A stretch of DNA of 64,000 nucleotides from Lineus longissimus (taxonomy: Eukaryota; Nemertea; Pilidiophora; Heteronemertea; Lineidae). This document shows positions 36,801 through 51,330 of this stretch, piece after piece. The number at the start of each line of letters is the position of its first letter. Within the stretch, counting starts at the first letter, position 1. The position numbers and the translations under genes were made by a program. The notes under the pieces are model-generated. The model was not told the DNA's origin, ran no database searches, and saw only the letters and a list, made by a program, of their open reading frames with translations. The stretch spans positions 5,522,501 through 5,586,500 of the forward strand of contig NC_088309.1 in the NCBI RefSeq assembly GCF_910592395.1, written 5' to 3'.

Positions 36801-39800
36801 TGTTTCGATAAACTTTATTCTTAAAATATTGCAGATATATGTAGGGAAGAAAACTCTCGAGAAGTAACAGAGACTTTCTGTTTCATTTTTCAAAATGTTG
36901 TGGCACTTACCCGGTACCACTTATGTAATAATTAGATTTATGAATTGTTCAACTAAAAGAAAAAAGTGTTCATATAACAAGGAACTGAAACGACTTTAAA
37001 AAAATAGGCCTCTTCGTGGAGAATAACTTGATTTGTGCTAATGGAATTATTCCCTTCCGTCGCAATGCATCACTGCATACAGATGAAGACATTAAGAGAA
37101 ACAGGGTGGCAGATTTCAAAGGTAAGTTATCAAAGAGAGTCATGCAAAATAGTGATTTGTGTTTAAAAACTAAATATGGATCGGCAATAATGCAGTTTTA
37201 GCTTCTTCACAAGCAGTTGAAAAAGCAGTACTACATGTACCAAGAAATATCGAATACTAGGAAAACGATCTTAGAGGTTTTAATCGTCCGCCAGGCCTTT
37301 CACTTAAACATGCAGCCCTAAACACATGCGCAGTATTCTCTCGCCCACCAGTTTTTTTTTTGATTTTCAATTTTTTTTCAACATTTGAGGCAGAATAAAA
37401 TATTCAGGAAAACGCCACCCAGCTAATTTTACGAAACAACCCTGAAATTGTTATCATGGAAAATCAGGCCCTCAGCAAAATCACTTTATGCGCTACTCAA
37501 AAGGTTTCCACCAGACATCAAATTAATAGCGGAAGTGAGACAAAATCAAGCCTTGAGCCTATTGCGATTATGTGCTGACATCACGAGCCTGACGTGACAG
37601 ATTGCTGCCTGAGGGCGCTGTCACCAACATCCTTTAATATAAGAGTGTCTTCTAATCAAGCTAATTCAACATGATTGTATCTTGTCTTCACATTTCTACA
37701 GAACATATTAGATGTCAGACTGACTTAAAGCAATGGCAATTACACTCTGTATTGTCAGTGTAAAACGCGTGTACGTGAATTGAAAGTTAATGGACAAGAC
37801 TTTGTCAAGGATGTTTAATGTATGCTGGCTAATGGTAAATAGTAACTTTAAATAACTTTTATTAACCTGGAAATGATGTTTCAAGTGAATACACGATTTT
37901 CAGCTTGGATAGCCTGCTTTGGATAGCCTGTTGGTCTTCGACAAGTTTCAGAAACATATTCGACTTTTCTGTTTAATATTTAGTATTACATAATATAATA
38001 AAATATAGCCATTGGGTAGTAAATAGATGGTGAAATCCCTAATTCAAACTAAAATATTGAACAAACAGGCCAGGTTCGTGGTACATGGAAATGACTTTTC
38101 AACTGCCACCAGATTCTCGTCGAGGAATGTTTTTTTGTTCACCTGAAGACATCATTACCCCAAGCTCTCCTGACAAGGGCAGGTTCATTGCCTGATCGAC
38201 CCATGCTCGGCGTATCTTTGCAGATATCGGAAGAATTGGGATCTAATTATCTCGTGCTATTGATTCGTTTACCTATGTTTCTGGTGAGGAAATTGAATAC
38301 GTTAAGGTGGCGGATGAAGTCTGATCGTTGGTGCTGCCAAATGAATCAGAAAGGAAGTTGTCACGACTGAGAACGATGTTTACTACAAAATAACGTATTG
38401 TGATTCGATCCCTCCAAACAAATTGCCTATTTTATAACCGTAATTATATTTAGGGATTGATCGTAACTGCACTGACTTTTTGGGGTTCAGGTCCTGATTG
38501 ACGTAACGTCGAAACATCCTTCTGATGGTTAGAGGAAATTAGAGGGTTAACAAACAACATGAGGAATTCTAATGGCTTTCTTGGTAAGCGTTGGTATTCC
38601 TGTCGGAAATTCCCCTCGTGGAATCCGTTGGTACATGAAATAGGTCGCCCTTGGGGTAACTCCACGGGTACATTTGTTTGTTCATAGGTGCCTATTCCAA
38701 GCTTCAGAGGAGATGCCTTCTAATCATTATTCTTGAGGAAGTATTACAAACAATTCATTATCAGTAACAAGGTACGAGTAACACGACCAGTTTGTCTCTA
38801 ACTTGTTCATTAAGAGCACAGTAAGGCAATATCTATTAACCATAAAAACCTTGAAAAAATTGTAACACAGGCAGTATTATAACAGGAAGGGAAAGAAAAA
38901 ACTAATTAGTTTTGCAGGTATTCTAGTTTTTCAATGCAACTTGAAGACTGATCGATAACTGACGAATATAATTTCATTCTTTCAAAGTTATGTATACATT
39001 TGGCTGGATTCCCAGCCTGGTTTTTCCGTGGGTGATTAGTGGTGAACAGCTGACTGAATAAATTTCGCTCTGGGAAATTTTGTAAACTATGCCAGTTATT
39101 GCTCTCCCACGATGACCTAAACTAAGTGTTAAAAGAATTCTTTAAAACAATTTATAAATGTACGTTGACTTCTACGCTGATTCATATCGTATTCATAGCA
39201 TTAAATTTGTGTTGCAGTCACACACACCAACGTTTCCTTGTATTAAATAGATGGGAATTAACTTAACGGTTCGCGTGACAGGACTGATATACTTTCGCAT
39301 GACTACCTCATCGACTTTCGAAGTTATCGTAGTTAGCTATTCTCTGGCCGAGTATTTGCTAATGCACTGCAGGAACAATGTACATGTAATAGAATAAACA
39401 ATAATGCACTAGACATGCAAAAAAAAGAGTAAGCATCATGTGCAATTTCAATTGGTCACTTGAAACACTCGGAAATGTACGCACAAATACGTCAGCACGC
39501 ATGGACAGGATTCTGCACAGGAGACTTTGATCCAAGAACAAAGACCATATAGTTGCAAACCATTTCCGGCAGTTATTTAAGAAAGCACGATTCGCCGCTG
39601 GATGCACTGAGATGCGTGTACAAGATTTTCGCGTACACTGCAGACTACTTCAAATACGTTTCACAAAAAACGCATAATCCTGCTTGGCTTATATCAAATG
39701 TTAAGCAAGTGATGAATAACTGATAAAGTTAAGTCTATACCACCAAGACGATCAAGCATAGTATATATTTCACCACATGTTATTAACATTCAACGAACGT

Positions 39801-42800
39801 AGTTTGCTATGGTCCTTCATCTCCATGCAAAACCAAATTACATGTATCTCTAAACTCCCACACGACTTGCTCTTTACGTATAGTTCACTCGATCCTTCTA
39901 GAAGAGCTATTATAGATGATATCCACCTTGGAGCATGGTTTGCCTTATCAAAACATCTTCTTTCGATTGGCAAGGACGAGAACTTGATAAATATTTAAGC
40001 GGACAATTCGGAAGCGGTTGCCTTTTATTAACAATATGCTATACCAAACATGTAAGATGATGATATTTGCTTACGATACCACCTCGAGGGTATGCTTTAA
40101 CACTATGTGTGGTGAAGGTGCTTGGTGCTACAGTTAGGTATGAATACTATAATCTAGCCGGTGGGTAATGTTATCTTAGTGTCGATTTTTTAGGTTAGAA
40201 TCAGATCCCGATATAGTTGGTAATGTTTATGTTATTCCTGTTACATAAAAAACGTTTTCTATATTTTTACATATATATTTGACAAGAGAAAAGCTCTCCT
40301 CCCGAGCCATCACAAACCCACATTTAACTACAATAAACCATCTTGACATCGTGTACCCCAACATTTATTTACCTAACTTCGATCTTGTATATTTGTGATG
40401 CTAGACACACGGAGTCTGGGTGTGAATTCTTGAATAGAAAATAGTTTAAAAAAAACTGCCCCCACTCAAAATGTGTTTACGTATGGCCAACAGAATGACA
40501 GGAGAATCAATGCAAATAATACCATACAGCCACAGCCTCATTCCTAGAATCAACATTGCTACCAACATGACCAAGCGAATATACCACCCTATAAATAGAG
40601 TTAAAAGCAGACGACAATAGAAAAGCTCTCATCCGCCTTCACAAGCAATACATGACTACAGCAACCTTCCTCCTCCTGCACATCCTTTAGAAAAAGAGAT
40701 CATGGATAGATCTGTAACTTGATTCGTTTTCCATCAACAGCAACTTGCTGCGTGGAAGAGACAATGACGTGATGCGCTGTAACCTCATCTTTGATTTATC
40801 CCAATGGAACTTGATAAATAATTAGCTGATGGAAATACAAGGATTATACACGAAGCTCTATTGATCAGTGCGATAAGATCGATGTAACCCCGACTATTAC
40901 ATGCTGATATCTTATTGAGCATTGTAAAATGAGCAGCGAATGAAAAGGCAATTGTCAATGAGAGGAACTCGTGCCAGCATCCCCATACTCAGAATATGAA
41001 CGGCGAAGTTTTTCTCAGCGAAGCCGTTGGTAAGTTGGCTCGTTGACAATTCGTTGGTACGTGGTACACTATTTGATGATATCTACAATTTACGAAGAAT
41101 AACGAGAACGTTATATCGAAACATACTTGTAATAATGCCAGATATCCACTGAAGCCAAGATTGACATTGTGTGATAGTTTCTTTCTATATCACATAACAT
41201 CAGCTGTCAATATGATTGTGAAAGAATTTTAGCCTGGATAAGCTATCATTGCCAGTCATTTTAAGAAAAACGGACTTTATTGTGACTGTGAATCACGGGG
41301 GCTAAAGGCGATGACAGTTTTCGTCAGACGCGTTGATATGTGCTCCTTGGGGGCTACCCATCATTAAGGTCGGTTAGTTCAGATGTTTTAATAGTCATCA
41401 AATTGACGTTAACAGACCTTCAACAGATCGTTTAGTAGTTTTCGCCATGAAAATAGATCAACGGGTTATTGCATATGCTGACGTCTCTTTACCAAGAAGG
41501 GAATGAAGGTACGGTTATGTTACATGTCACCAGGCTTCAACGACGATCTTATTACATGTTATACGATGTTAAGTAACGGTTTGTTACAGTAACCTGAGTC
41601 TGTTCATGGATAGGAAAATTACAATCTTTCATGAAAAGTCGGCTTGCAATATGTAGTTGTTTTATTCTGAGTTTTGCATTATTCCATTTTGCTGGATTTC
41701 ACCACACACTGACAACTGCAACAAAGTTCTATGAAAACGAGTGCTTTGGATTCAAATGAAAACTCTGGTGCTTCCACAGAGGAAGTCTCTCTGGGTTTAC
41801 TAAAAGACCTCATATCCGCAATGTAAATCGTTTCAATTTTTTATAGCCCGATACATCCACCATTTTAAATGCTATCTTTATCGAACACAGCAAGTTGACA
41901 ACAACGCATATCTGCACTGTAATCCCTTCTCGAACATCTGTTTTACCTCAGGGACTACTGCAGTGGTAAGGCAATCTCGGTGAGAAATGCACAGAAAAAA
42001 ATATCGGTAATCATCAGTCGGGGATGACTCAAGGCTGGTCCAATGTCTCGTTCCATATCAAGTGTCGCCCAACTGTTTACTTATTTGTTCGCGGTTTGCC
42101 AATCAGCAATATGACGAGAAAAAGACACTATTGAGCTTTCTTCGCTAAGTCGCTGGGGACAGCCATGTAACATCGATGAGTGTTTCTTATTAGTAGTGTT
42201 CCCGAGGGAAGCCCCCTAGCTAGAGAATAGAAGCAAATCTGAGATACATGACTTTGTTCGAGAAGCGATATAACTAAACTAAAGTCGCCAATGCAGGGAA
42301 ACAATAAATGACTAAACTGAGATATAAAAAAATTGACAGAACTCCTATCTGCGCCAAGTACTAAGAATAATAATACACTATCGAAACGAGCATGATATAT
42401 GCCCATCCTCATAGTCTAAAAAGATTAGACCGAAAAATGAAAGCATTAAAACAGTTATGACGAAGTGTAGTATTCGAACATAAAAAGACATTGCGTAGGC
42501 CATTCCATAAGTACCATTGCTTAGTAGTTTGAAGAACTCTGTGCGCTTTCCTTGTGATTCTTTGCCAACGAGAATGGTTTTATGATTACCACAACCTTTC
42601 AACGTACATGTATCTATATTATATACCCCACTGATACGAAAAAAGATGGGCTACCATACATTGTACAATACATGTAGCCTATTAACTGGGAGAACCATGT
42701 CCGGGCTGATTTTGCCTTAGTTTAGTCGAGTTTCGTTAATCAGTGATAATATCCCAAGATATTTGTTTATCAATGTCAATCATTTCTGCTCCAATTTATA

Positions 42801-45800
42801 TCTGAAACTTGCACATTCGACAAAAAGAATCCGATGGGACTCAGAAATTTAATGAAATATAAAAACATTGTGGAAAGTAACGAAATATTTTAACGCATGA
42901 TGGCCACGTGAGAGTCAACTGTTATTTCGGAAGAATTATTATAAATTGATTCTAACGTGACAGTTATATTGACGCTCTTCAATATCTTTCCACAAAATTC
43001 TAGACTGCCGCGGTGTCCGCACGTTTTCGCCAGTTGACCAACTTGAGGGGTTTCATACATTTCTTGCGTCAGACCTCGCTTTTGACTATCAGCCTAGGTA
43101 ATTGGTGTTCATCGCTGGTTTAAGATTTCCAAGGTTCAAATCCTCATATCAACAAATATTTCAAACGACGTTGTCTTATCGCGTCAGAGTATAGCATTGA
43201 ACAACATGTATATCATCACTCTCAGCACATATTGGCTTTACTGTATATCTTCATGGGAATGGATGTATTCAGAGATTTTAATATTGCTGGTTGAAATATT
43301 CGATATGTAACACCGCTGGGCATGCTGGATAGCTGATATATGCATCGGACTTGACTATGCCAATCATACACTATTTTCGTCATCTCGCTAACAGATGACG
43401 AAGTTGGATATCAATAAAAGTTGATTCTGTGGTAAGGTTAAGATGCTAGAAAATCACGTATGTTCCAGGCGATTATTTGAGTGTGGTTTTTGGAAGGAAG
43501 TTCTTTTCCTTTCATATAAGGGTCACAGTGGTTAGTCTGAAGGGTTACGCGGTTTTACGAACATTTGTTGATGCATCACTACCGACAAACATGTACATGC
43601 ATAGTTTTATTAAGAGGGTACCTCGCACGCTATTCCAGCAGGAAACTCGTTATGTGTACCCCAATTCTCAAACCACGGTGCCTTCAGGGTTCGATCAACT
43701 CCACGACGGTTTTCATGGCAATGAATAATCCATGGTCGAAGTAGCAAAGTGTACAGCACGAATATTTACACATCGTAATAGTGGAAAGGCTTATCGGCAA
43801 TCAATTGAGCAAACTACAATGAAGCTTTACGCAAGATGGAATGCGCTCCAGTTTAAGTACAACTTGATTCCTCCCTGGCAATTAGATACTTCTTGGCAAG
43901 GAAAGAAGCCAATGTTTTCCCCCTTTATTTTTTTCCAGCTACCTCTCATCTTACATGTGTGTATATTTCATGTACTGCTGTAACAGCACTGAAAGATTTC
44001 GTAATATTGCTTTCAGCAAGCCATTTTCAAGGAGACTGTGCATCGATGTGAGTGGAAGCCCGAGTTTAGTTCGTTGACGAACCCGTGACGAACATGTATA
44101 GTATCCATAAACCCCTGTACATATTCCCCTATCCGGGAATCGTGTGAGCACGGCGTCATTTAGAAAGACGAAGCGACATTAGAGGATATCAGGTTTCAAA
44201 TGGCAAGGGTCATTGGAGAGACATTTCATTCTTTACAATATATACAACTTAAAGGTCATGGCGGAACCGCCGAGAAGGCTCTAAAGATATGGGTTGAATT
44301 TCCTCTTAACCTATGCATGCGATGTTTTCATGGATTGTACCTAGTAAACCATATTTTCATAAAAGACCATCGAAATGATGTTATTTCGTTTATAATCATG
44401 TTTTTTTTGTATGTACTTAGATAGAGTCACCACTGATCCCAGCATTAATTGTTGGCGATGTCGCAAACTTCTTTATAGTCTACTGAGCACTTGTCAGATA
44501 AATGCTAAACTTAATACTTCAAGACAATGAACACATTCTCGGATTTCAACCCAATAATGTATCTCCTTATAGCTGAAGTCCAATGTCAGTCTTTGAAGTG
44601 CACTGAATTCATTTCTAGATCGGGAAATACATCATTCTATCGTTGGCCAGTTAGTGGTCTACCTTATCTTTATAACATGCTCTCCATCAGATGTTCATAG
44701 CTATTTCAACGAGCTAATTCAATTTACAAAGAGGATAATTGTGTTTCGTGGCGACGAGTAAAGAAAGTAGCTAGAGAAAGTGAAACTGCCTGCTTCCTAC
44801 ATTGCTTCACCCATGGTTCGATTTGGAATGCATTCAACACACATGGCCCAGTACGTGATTCTTAAACTACAACAGAATAATGTTATTTTTTAAAAGTGAT
44901 TAAACATGGTTTATTGTCTCAGCAACATAAGCGGTGTCTAAAAACACCTAATGCTACTTTGATCATTAAGTGAGAATGACGTGGTTTGTTTATTATAGTG
45001 CCACCCCTAATGAAATGGTCAGCCAGCTTTGACTTATGAGGCACTCTTTACGTCCCAACTCCTTTCCTATGTAAGACAGTTGCAAAACGTATAAAGAAAT
45101 ATGATGCCCATCATTCGAACAAGAACAATTGCATACAGTTAGAAGCCGTGTTGCGTTAAGTAGCTGTTAAAGTGGAAGTGTCTCCCATCTTGTATCGGAT
45201 GGCCCATACCATGACGTACATCAATCACTCAAGTAAGAAACAGTGGGAACCATACCAACTGGTCGCGAGCCTTATAGATGCTTACGGGCCACCATAAATA
45301 GATCCATCTCGACACCCAATATTGGAATCCAGCAGAATGCGCCATCCGAGGTCTAATATATTCCTGCTGTATATCAGTCGTGTTAGATTTACTGCCCTAC
45401 TTAGTCATGAATTGTATTTTGTCAATATTTGGAAATTCCTCTATACCAACTTGCTGTAACGGATGACAAGAAATGATGATGATTAGGCAAACCAAACTGA
45501 CCCATGACTTCGGGTGTAAACCCAAACCTGTTAACCATACAGAGCCAAACTGCCAATTTCTAAGAGGGTATGGCCAGAGTTATTGGAATTCCCTGTTGCC
45601 CAGAGCTTTTGCAGTCATTGTGTTATCCCTTCATGTGACTTATCTGAACACTGACTAAGTTACCAGGAAATCATTTTCACAGGGTTCGCTGCTACTGTTA
45701 TGTGGAATGCAATTAATTTGCGAGCCACGAATAGAGAATAATTCAATTAATTTCACACAAATTGCGAGGGCACCTTTCAACGTTACGCTGCTGCTTTGAT

Positions 45801-48800
45801 TTGATGGTTGAAAATTCTATGAGAATGTAGCGTTGCTGGTAGATTGTATTTATTGGACATAAATGGGTATTGGAATTACTCAGCTTTCCAAAAGGCTCAT
45901 CCAAATAGAATGTCGGTCATGAGACAGGTTTTGTCAAATTAACCAGGAAGGTCATCCACAGACATGATGACTGTCTGAAGAACGACATTATTTCATTGAC
46001 CTAGTAAACATGCACACATAAACATGTGCATCTGCGATGCGAAGTGAGTCCTCAAGTACGAAATCAAGTATGAGCAAATACATGTAGACTCAATATGCAT
46101 CCAGCAAACTATGCTGCCATGCAATTAACAATCCTTTGAACGTTACTATGTTGAGCAGTCATTGACTTAATCATTACGAATATCATGTATTAATGCTGTG
46201 CGAAAGAATGTATCAAGTCGATGTACAGTCGAAATGAACAGGAGACATGAAAATACATGTACAAGGAAGCGATCGCTTTTTATAGTTAGCATTGTATACT
46301 TTAAGTGTATTTTGACTTAAAAAAACATTTTTCTGGTCGCATGCAGAGAGAAATGTTTCGAGACCTTGGTGATTCAGAACTTGGAGAAACGCGTCTGATC
46401 CCTTGTAAGGAGAGATAGGCTCTGAAGTTGCATTACAGCTTTGCCACGGTTGGAAGAAGTTCCAAGCCAGTATCTTTTATTTCCTTCATAGAGCAACTAT
46501 TATCTTAGATTTCAACAGATAGATTTCTGCACAAGACAATCTAGATGTTTCTCTCTTAAGCGCTTCAGTCGAAGCCACCGCTAGCGACGTTGATTTCGAT
46601 ATTACCGAATAAGTATACCGTACATCATCAAATCCCAACAAATCCGATGAAAAATGTCATTGCCATAACAGTATTTCATAGCTTACACGCCAACGCTAAT
46701 ACTGCGTTTGATCGCTGGTGCCTTTAAGAAACCAGTTAGCCTTAACAGGACAATTTGACTGCTTATTCTAATAGACTTACTGGGATAAAAGTGGCGATGA
46801 ATGAGCCGCAAACCGGGAGCAGATTGTGTCAGAATGAAACGGTAATTTCCTCAATCTGGAGTGTCATCGAACATAAATCGAAACAAATTCAATTACTTTT
46901 CATCCGTTCCCGGTGCATTATACGCTGCTGATTGAAAGCCACCGATAAACACACTCAAAGGCAACGGGGAGCGAGTCATTGACAGATTCAGCGGCAGTAA
47001 AGGGGCGAGAGCGATAACTGCTCGTCATGTTGAATTGAATAGGGGTTTTTAACTTCTTGCTTAATAGTTGTAATGGATTAATGGACGAAATGCATTTGTT
47101 TTGTTAATGGGGGAAGAGATTTATGATTATTACAAATGTTTCAAGTGCACTTTCATTTTAGTGCCTGATGAAAATTAAAATAGTCCTAATAGGTTTGGTC
47201 AGTGCATGTTCATGATACCGACCTAGCAGTCTAAAATGCCCCACTGGAAAGAGTGTCTTTCCTGGCCATTAGAATGGCGACGGATTAAGCTACACGGTTC
47301 TAAAGAGACAACGACGATGCCTCAGAAACCAACAGATAATGAAACCATTTGTCCCCATGCAGACACTCTTTCCTGGATGTTTCCAAACATTAACACCGGC
47401 ATGAAAAAAAATCAATTGAGAAGTTAGCCTTGCTATAGGTTACCAGGTCATTGCGAATTGCTTTGAAATGATTTCCCATATAAGTGACAACTCGTGAATT
47501 TTCAGGCAGTGCGATCTCCTTTGGTTCTATTAGCAGATCCTCAAATTTGACGTGTCTGATGATATTCCTCTTCAAACAGCATTGAGCTCGCCGCACCATT
47601 GGTGATGAAGCCGGACAAGAGGACAAGACTCTCCGCTGCATCGATTATCCCGACAATTACGTCTACTTGTCGCCAATTAGAAAACCAGGACGAGGGTGCC
47701 ACTTAGTAGAGTGGACCTAGTTCCTGTATCGACATAATCAAAATTGCGCTAAATTATCCCAGAAGCCTGAGTAGTATATGTGCCACGCCTAATCTTTGAA
47801 TCACCGCGGCAGCGAATTTAGCGCTACTCAGCAAATGCTTCCATCTTCCAAGGAATTGTGCCGTGATAATTTAGTGAAAAAAGGCTTACATATAATAGCC
47901 AACTGACCATACCCGTAGTGCTTAAAAGCAAGCTTCAGGCACGTCATCTCATTACACTTTAAGATTAGAATTGAACCAAAGGTTTTCTCGTCACCTCTAC
48001 TGGGGGATTCTACTTAACGAGACAAATGAATCCGATTACCATCCAGTATAGCAACACTCTTTAACCAGATTAAGTTCTTAAAGGAGACGTTTAACTTAGG
48101 AGACATTGTTGATCGAAGTGATAGGATGTCTTCTCCTAAGTGACCTTGCTTACTACTAACGACTTTACATCAACACCCCATTAGCCTATTACTGATAACA
48201 GGCTGATGCATGAAAGTGGTGATAAATCTGTATCTGATCATTGGCCATATACCTCAATATAGATTACAGCAAACCTGACGTTAAATCCATGACCGACAAG
48301 TGGCCAATGACCAAGGGAAAGCAGCACTGACTATGAAGTTTATGACGGACAGAACATATTGTGTCAACAACCTATTCTATATCTTTCCACAAATCAACCA
48401 GCCACCTTATCAACCCAGTAACAGAATGTATTCGTGAAATCAAAAATGCTTTCGGGGCCGAAATTAAGGCGCCACGTCACTCTTTGAGCGAACGTCCAAA
48501 CTTCCTCAGCCACGCGGGAGAGACCAGCTCCTCGGCCAGAAGAAAAATGCCACTCATGGCAGACAAACTGATCCCAGCCTAATAAGATCTGACGGTTCCT
48601 TCTCTCGGGTGGTCAACCAGAAATAAGAATATTGACGTGGACTTGTTGTCGTTTCTTCTGCCATACCAATGATGCATGGCATCAATCCCCTACTTACAAA
48701 AACATTATGCCTGTCTAATACCGCTTGGGAAAAAGTGGCATGCTCGGGTGACGTGTGCATTCATCAGTGGCTGACCCAGCAATTCCATCAAAGAAAACAA

Positions 48801-50950
48801 CTGACAACAGGGAAATAACCGAAAGAACTTTTCACGACTGCATCAGTCATGCCTTGGCCAATTATTGGTGTTTATTGGGTCAGTTTGATTGAGAAATCAT
48901 CAAACTTATCTCAAGACCAGTAACGGTGGAGTATCTCATAGTGTTTCAGTTCTCAGTGTAATAATAGCGAATAGTATTTGATATTCGGTCGTGGTTCATG
49001 ACTATTATTTTGTAAGCACCAGCGTTACTCATCGCTTTGAGTAGCAACCCCGTAAAACTGAAGTGCAAAGATAACAGGTCGAAATCATCAAGTTCATTAA
49101 TTATTCTTCAGAGTGTGGATTCAAATTGATGATACGCACTATTGAAGTATGTTGGTACACTTATTCCACAAACCAACGAACTCTTGTCATCAAATTAATA
49201 CACCGTGTGTAATATCACTCGTGCTTGCTGTACGCATAAGTGGGATATGAAACTGGTCCGAAACACGGCCACTCCTCATTGCCATTGCTCCCACTGCTGC
49301 AATCACATTTCTCTCGTATTCGTTATTACCAATGAATTTGCACCAACCAGGTATCGAACCTGATACGCAAGAAGTACTTCCACTAACTTCTACAAGGTTT
49401 TTATAAATGAGAAGTACATCCTACGCAAGGCACGCTTTGGATGGCTCGCGGTGATGATGGAATATGTCAGTTTTTGGATAGCTCGTTGTAGCTGAATTCG
49501 TCAATGAGAGTTTACAACAGGCGACAAAGATTTCCTCTCTCTCGATCACCAAACCATCTGTACCATCCTTCATCGTTTGTTCCCGCCCAAGAAAAAGGGG
49601 GCGGAAAGACACTACTGTACATGATAGAGTATTTTCTGAGTCGAATTATGTTGGATTCGACTGAGTGCAAGATTGGAACGGTGTATACATGATGCGTCGT
49701 CAACACCACAATTATCAGATCGCGTCAAGGTTCCACACTGACTGTCACTGGTCTCGGAATGTTTGATCAAGGTAAAAACGCTGATAATTTCCTTGTAGAA
49801 ATTGCTTGACATGAGTCATGTAATAAGCCTTATCAAAGATAATTATCTGCGATTAATGCAGGGGTGGCTCGGGTTTGAAGCGTATGAGAGGGCTACGATG
49901 AACATGGTGATTGATGAAGCTCGGAGCATCAGCCATAACGTACCCGTAGCGCGAGGAGAGTTTGTTATCATGTTTCAACTTCATCATCATTTTTGGCCAT
50001 TCTTGCTCCTTGATAGCGTTAACCACAGCATATTTGAGCTGAAGCGACTCTATGACTGAGAAGCACGGTTATTCCAACTTCAGCAAGGGCTTCATTTCAC
50101 TTACTTTATAAAGGCATACATTTTGAGTTCGAACAGGGAAGTTGACTCGGACTATTATTGCCGCATGAGCTTTATAACTACTTCTATCAATGCCATTAGT
50201 ATACGACCTAACTCGAATGAAACGAGTCGCTGTAACGTTAATCTACCTCTGATAATTTTCAATCAATTTTCAGTAATCGTTGTCTATCCCGGGGCGAGAA
50301 TCGCTACGACGTCAATTCAATATTCCTGCGGGAAAATCGTCTGTGCATCGTAAAAATAGCCAGTGATTCGAAGACAATTGCTGGAGTAGAATAGAATAGA
50401 ATTTTTTAACACATGACCGTTGCAGGGAAAATTAATGCATGAGGGTAAAAGAACCACAACCCCATCAGCATTAATGCCATCCCAAAATCAGTTACGCTTA
50501 CTCTTTTTTACACTCCGGTTCCATGCAAGAACACAAAACCTGATAGTATGGATAAGTTACAAATAAAAGTGCGAAACGTTAATAACTAAAATTGCCAAGA
50601 ACCATTCACTGCAAAATTCATTGCAAATGTTTCATCTAAACAGTTGCTCGGAGGCGTGCGCGCGCTTCACGCATTGTTATGCACGAACATGGTGGATTAT
50701 TAAGAAAATCTAATAATTTTTCGTTCAAACATATTGACAGAATATGAAAGGAGGCAGTCTCTGGATGGTTGCTAATGTAATATCGTATCGGCAGCCGACA
50801 AGCGAAATGGTAGATTAGTCCAGCCGTCACATGGCCGGGTTGGTCTCCCGATTTAGCGCATGCAGGCAGCGATGAGCGGAGGAGGCTCGAGGCAAAAACG
50901 CAGTAGCCCAATGTGATTCTGGCCGTTACTGCCTCGACCATTTCGTAACC
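33831..50950. other. Long non-coding region, no gene recognised
   Basis: No exon with family features was found. Open frames up to about 109 codons occur at chance-like frequency, without matched splice sites or start context. A weak tRNA-like B box (GGTTCAAATCC) lies near 43132 and a better one on the minus strand near 49350. A short hairpin, CTTAGGAGA/TCTCCTAAG, lies near 48095-48142. Confidence 0.5.
49324..49392 (-). other. tRNA-like fragment (pseudogene or SINE head)
   Basis: On the minus strand TAGAAGTTAGTGG resembles an A box, and TCAGGTTCGATACCTGG is a perfect B box that folds as a 5-bp T arm (one G-U). The acceptor stem does not pair (3' strand TTGGTGC finds no partner upstream) and no good anticodon arm is seen, so it is not a working tRNA gene. 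Confidence 0.4.
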
Positions 50951-50969
50951 AGGCTTATTTCAATAGCAA

Positions 50970-51330
50970 GCGTTTTCATTTTCAAGTCTAGGGTTTTGCC
51001 CCTTTATGCAAAATCTGGCTCACAACGCACTTCATGTCTCTGGGTTTTTTTCCATACTGGCTGGGCTAATGTTACTTTTTATTCAACGGCCATCGATTCA
51101 AATTTGATCGAATCATGCATTTTTCATATGACTACTCCGTAAAGCAATTCAAAATTTGACTGATATCGCCAGTGAAAGCTATTTTTATTCAAAAGCTTCA
51201 CTAAATCGCATCTGACATTCATCATGCTGGGAAGCGGACAGTTTCATGCGCCCAACTGCACATTTGAAAAATTGTTATGCGAATCTTGCACCGAAGGCAT
51301 TAATTACCCATGACACATTGGTAACTATTC
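50970..51330. promoter_or_regulatory. Possible neural-type enhancer with SOX-POU composite motif
   Basis: ATTGTTATGCGAAT at 51271-51284 differs by one base from the SOX-POU composite ATTGTTATGCAAAT. TTTATGCAAAA, a POU-like octamer half, occurs about 265 bases before it, and TTAATTA-type homeodomain sites follow. The motif match is seen directly. Enhancer activity, and any link to the receptor gene 31 kb away, is inference. Confidence 0.3.

Noticed and set aside
37016-37201. Plus-strand frame with a good donor (AAAG|GTAAGTT)
   Set aside because: No recognisable domain and no convincing acceptor; a GTAAGT is expected by chance many times in this window.
42400-42500. Minus-strand hydrophobic segment resembling a signal peptide
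   Set aside because: No splice donor follows and no conserved residues were seen.
43090-43155. tRNA-like sequence with B box GGTTCAAATCC
   Set aside because: The T stem pairs poorly and the cloverleaf cannot be formed; at best a degraded SINE head.
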